Assembly: GCA_041595255.1 (NCBI GenBank)
Contig: JBFHKR010000124.1
Span: 1-7,819 of the forward strand
From: PGYR01 sp041595255
GTDB lineage: Bacteria > Bacteroidota > Ignavibacteria > Kapaibacteriales > UBA2268
Direction: 5' to 3'
DNA length: 7,819 nucleotides
The notes under the pieces were generated by a model, which did not search any database, had not been told where the DNA came from, and saw only the letters and a list, made by a program, of their open reading frames with translations. The position numbers and the translations under genes are program-made. Shown in pieces: positions 7,247-7,819 of this stretch; the stretch's first letter is position 1; each line of letters opens with the position of its first letter.

Positions 7247-7819
7247 ATGGCAGATTTGAACGACGATAGAAAAAAAGAAGAAGAAGAGTACGGCGGATTC
7301 GAACCCGACGAGAACGATGACGAATCGTTTATGTTGGAGGATGAAAATGACTACCCTGCTAAGCTTCCTGATGAATTTAGTGATGAACCATCACCAACTG
7401 TTCGAGTAACTGCGTCTGTAGAATCCTTAGACTCTGATTCAGAACAGGATGATGAACTAGAAAGCCAAATCGAAGAAACCGAAGAAAAACCTCAAGTTGA
7501 GGAAATAGAAATAGAAAAAGAGCAAGAAGATGTTGAAAAAGAAATTATCCCAGAAGTTGGGTCAGAACCTGAAGAGGATGAAGAACTAGATTTGGACGAA
7601 GAGTTCAAGAAAAAACTTCTAGAAGATATAGATAAAAGCAAAGCAAAGAGAGAGGCAAGCTCTGAGCAAATTGAAGAAAATAGTCATTCGGAACCTGCCA
7701 AACAAATTGGCGATGATGCCGATACAGTTGTTATATTAACGGATATAGACGCAGATAAACCTTCAAATGTTAAAGTTGCCGAAGAGGTAACCACTCCACC
7801 TATAGAGGAGGCTACAAAT
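7247..7819 (+). CDS. Highly acidic, probably disordered protein, N-terminal part (3' end outside window)
   Basis: An ATG three bases after the barrel stop opens a frame of 191 codons that reaches the window edge without a stop. It begins MADLNDDRKKEEEEYGGF. About 71 of 191 residues are Asp/Glu against about 18 Lys/Arg by hand count, with few aromatics and many Ser/Pro, so this part is probably disordered. There is no signal peptide or membrane segment, so the visible part should be cytoplasmic unless a transmembrane segment follows. A short charged, possibly helical patch lies at about 115-137 (LDLDEEFKKKLLEDIDKSK), and a more hydrophobic strand-like patch at 160-167 (TVVILTDI). The family is not recognised. 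No Shine-Dalgarno precedes it, but the 3-bp spacing implies the same operon and perhaps coupled translation. The acidic composition is sustained in one frame with varied codons, which supports a real gene over low-complexity DNA. Confidence 0.8.
   Translation, partial: MADLNDDRKKEEEEYGGFEPDENDDESFMLEDENDYPAKLPDEFSDEPSPTVRVTASVESLDSDSEQDDELESQIEETEEKPQVEEIEIEKEQEDVEKEIIPEVGSEPEEDEELDLDEEFKKKLLEDIDKSKAKREASSEQIEENSHSEPAKQIGDDADTVVILTDIDADKPSNVKVAEEVTTPPIEEATN

Overview
The window looks like a fragment of an AT-rich Bacteroidota/FCB-group chromosome. The evidence is two adjacent proteins ending in type IX secretion system (T9SS, Por) C-terminal sorting domains, an ELWxxDGT-repeat protein, Sec signal peptides ending in A-x-A|Q, start codons mostly lacking a Shine-Dalgarno sequence, and a plug-less TonB-receptor-like beta-barrel with a terminal Phe. 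A deep FCB lineage such as Kapabacteria or Ignavibacteria is possible, but the window alone cannot settle it. All genes lie on the + strand.

Bases 1-2309 are a secreted-protein module. The 3' end of one T9SS cargo gene (1-411) is followed by a complete paralogue (477-2309). The paralogue encodes a signal peptide, about nine ELWxxDGT-type repeats spaced 43-51 residues apart (probably propeller-like), and a T9SS sorting tail. The last 240 bp of the two genes align without gaps at about 87% nucleotide identity, in a patchy pattern that suggests cassette shuffling or gene conversion of the sorting tail. A weak terminator-like hairpin follows at 2311-2355.

Bases 2310-2478 are a non-coding spacer holding the hairpin and a weak Bacteroidota-type -7 promoter candidate.

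Bases 2479-7819 appear to be one operon for a cell-envelope system. It encodes a 1057-residue exported TPR protein, a 532-residue outer-membrane beta-barrel whose ATG overlaps the TPR stop by 8 bp, and, after 3 bp, a very acidic, probably disordered protein without a signal peptide. That last gene starts at 7247 and runs off the window. The tight packing suggests co-translation, and a plausible reading is a periplasmic TPR scaffold acting with an outer-membrane barrel. The molecular function of the pair cannot be read from the sequence. No tRNA, rRNA, CRISPR array, insertion sequence or phage gene was seen.
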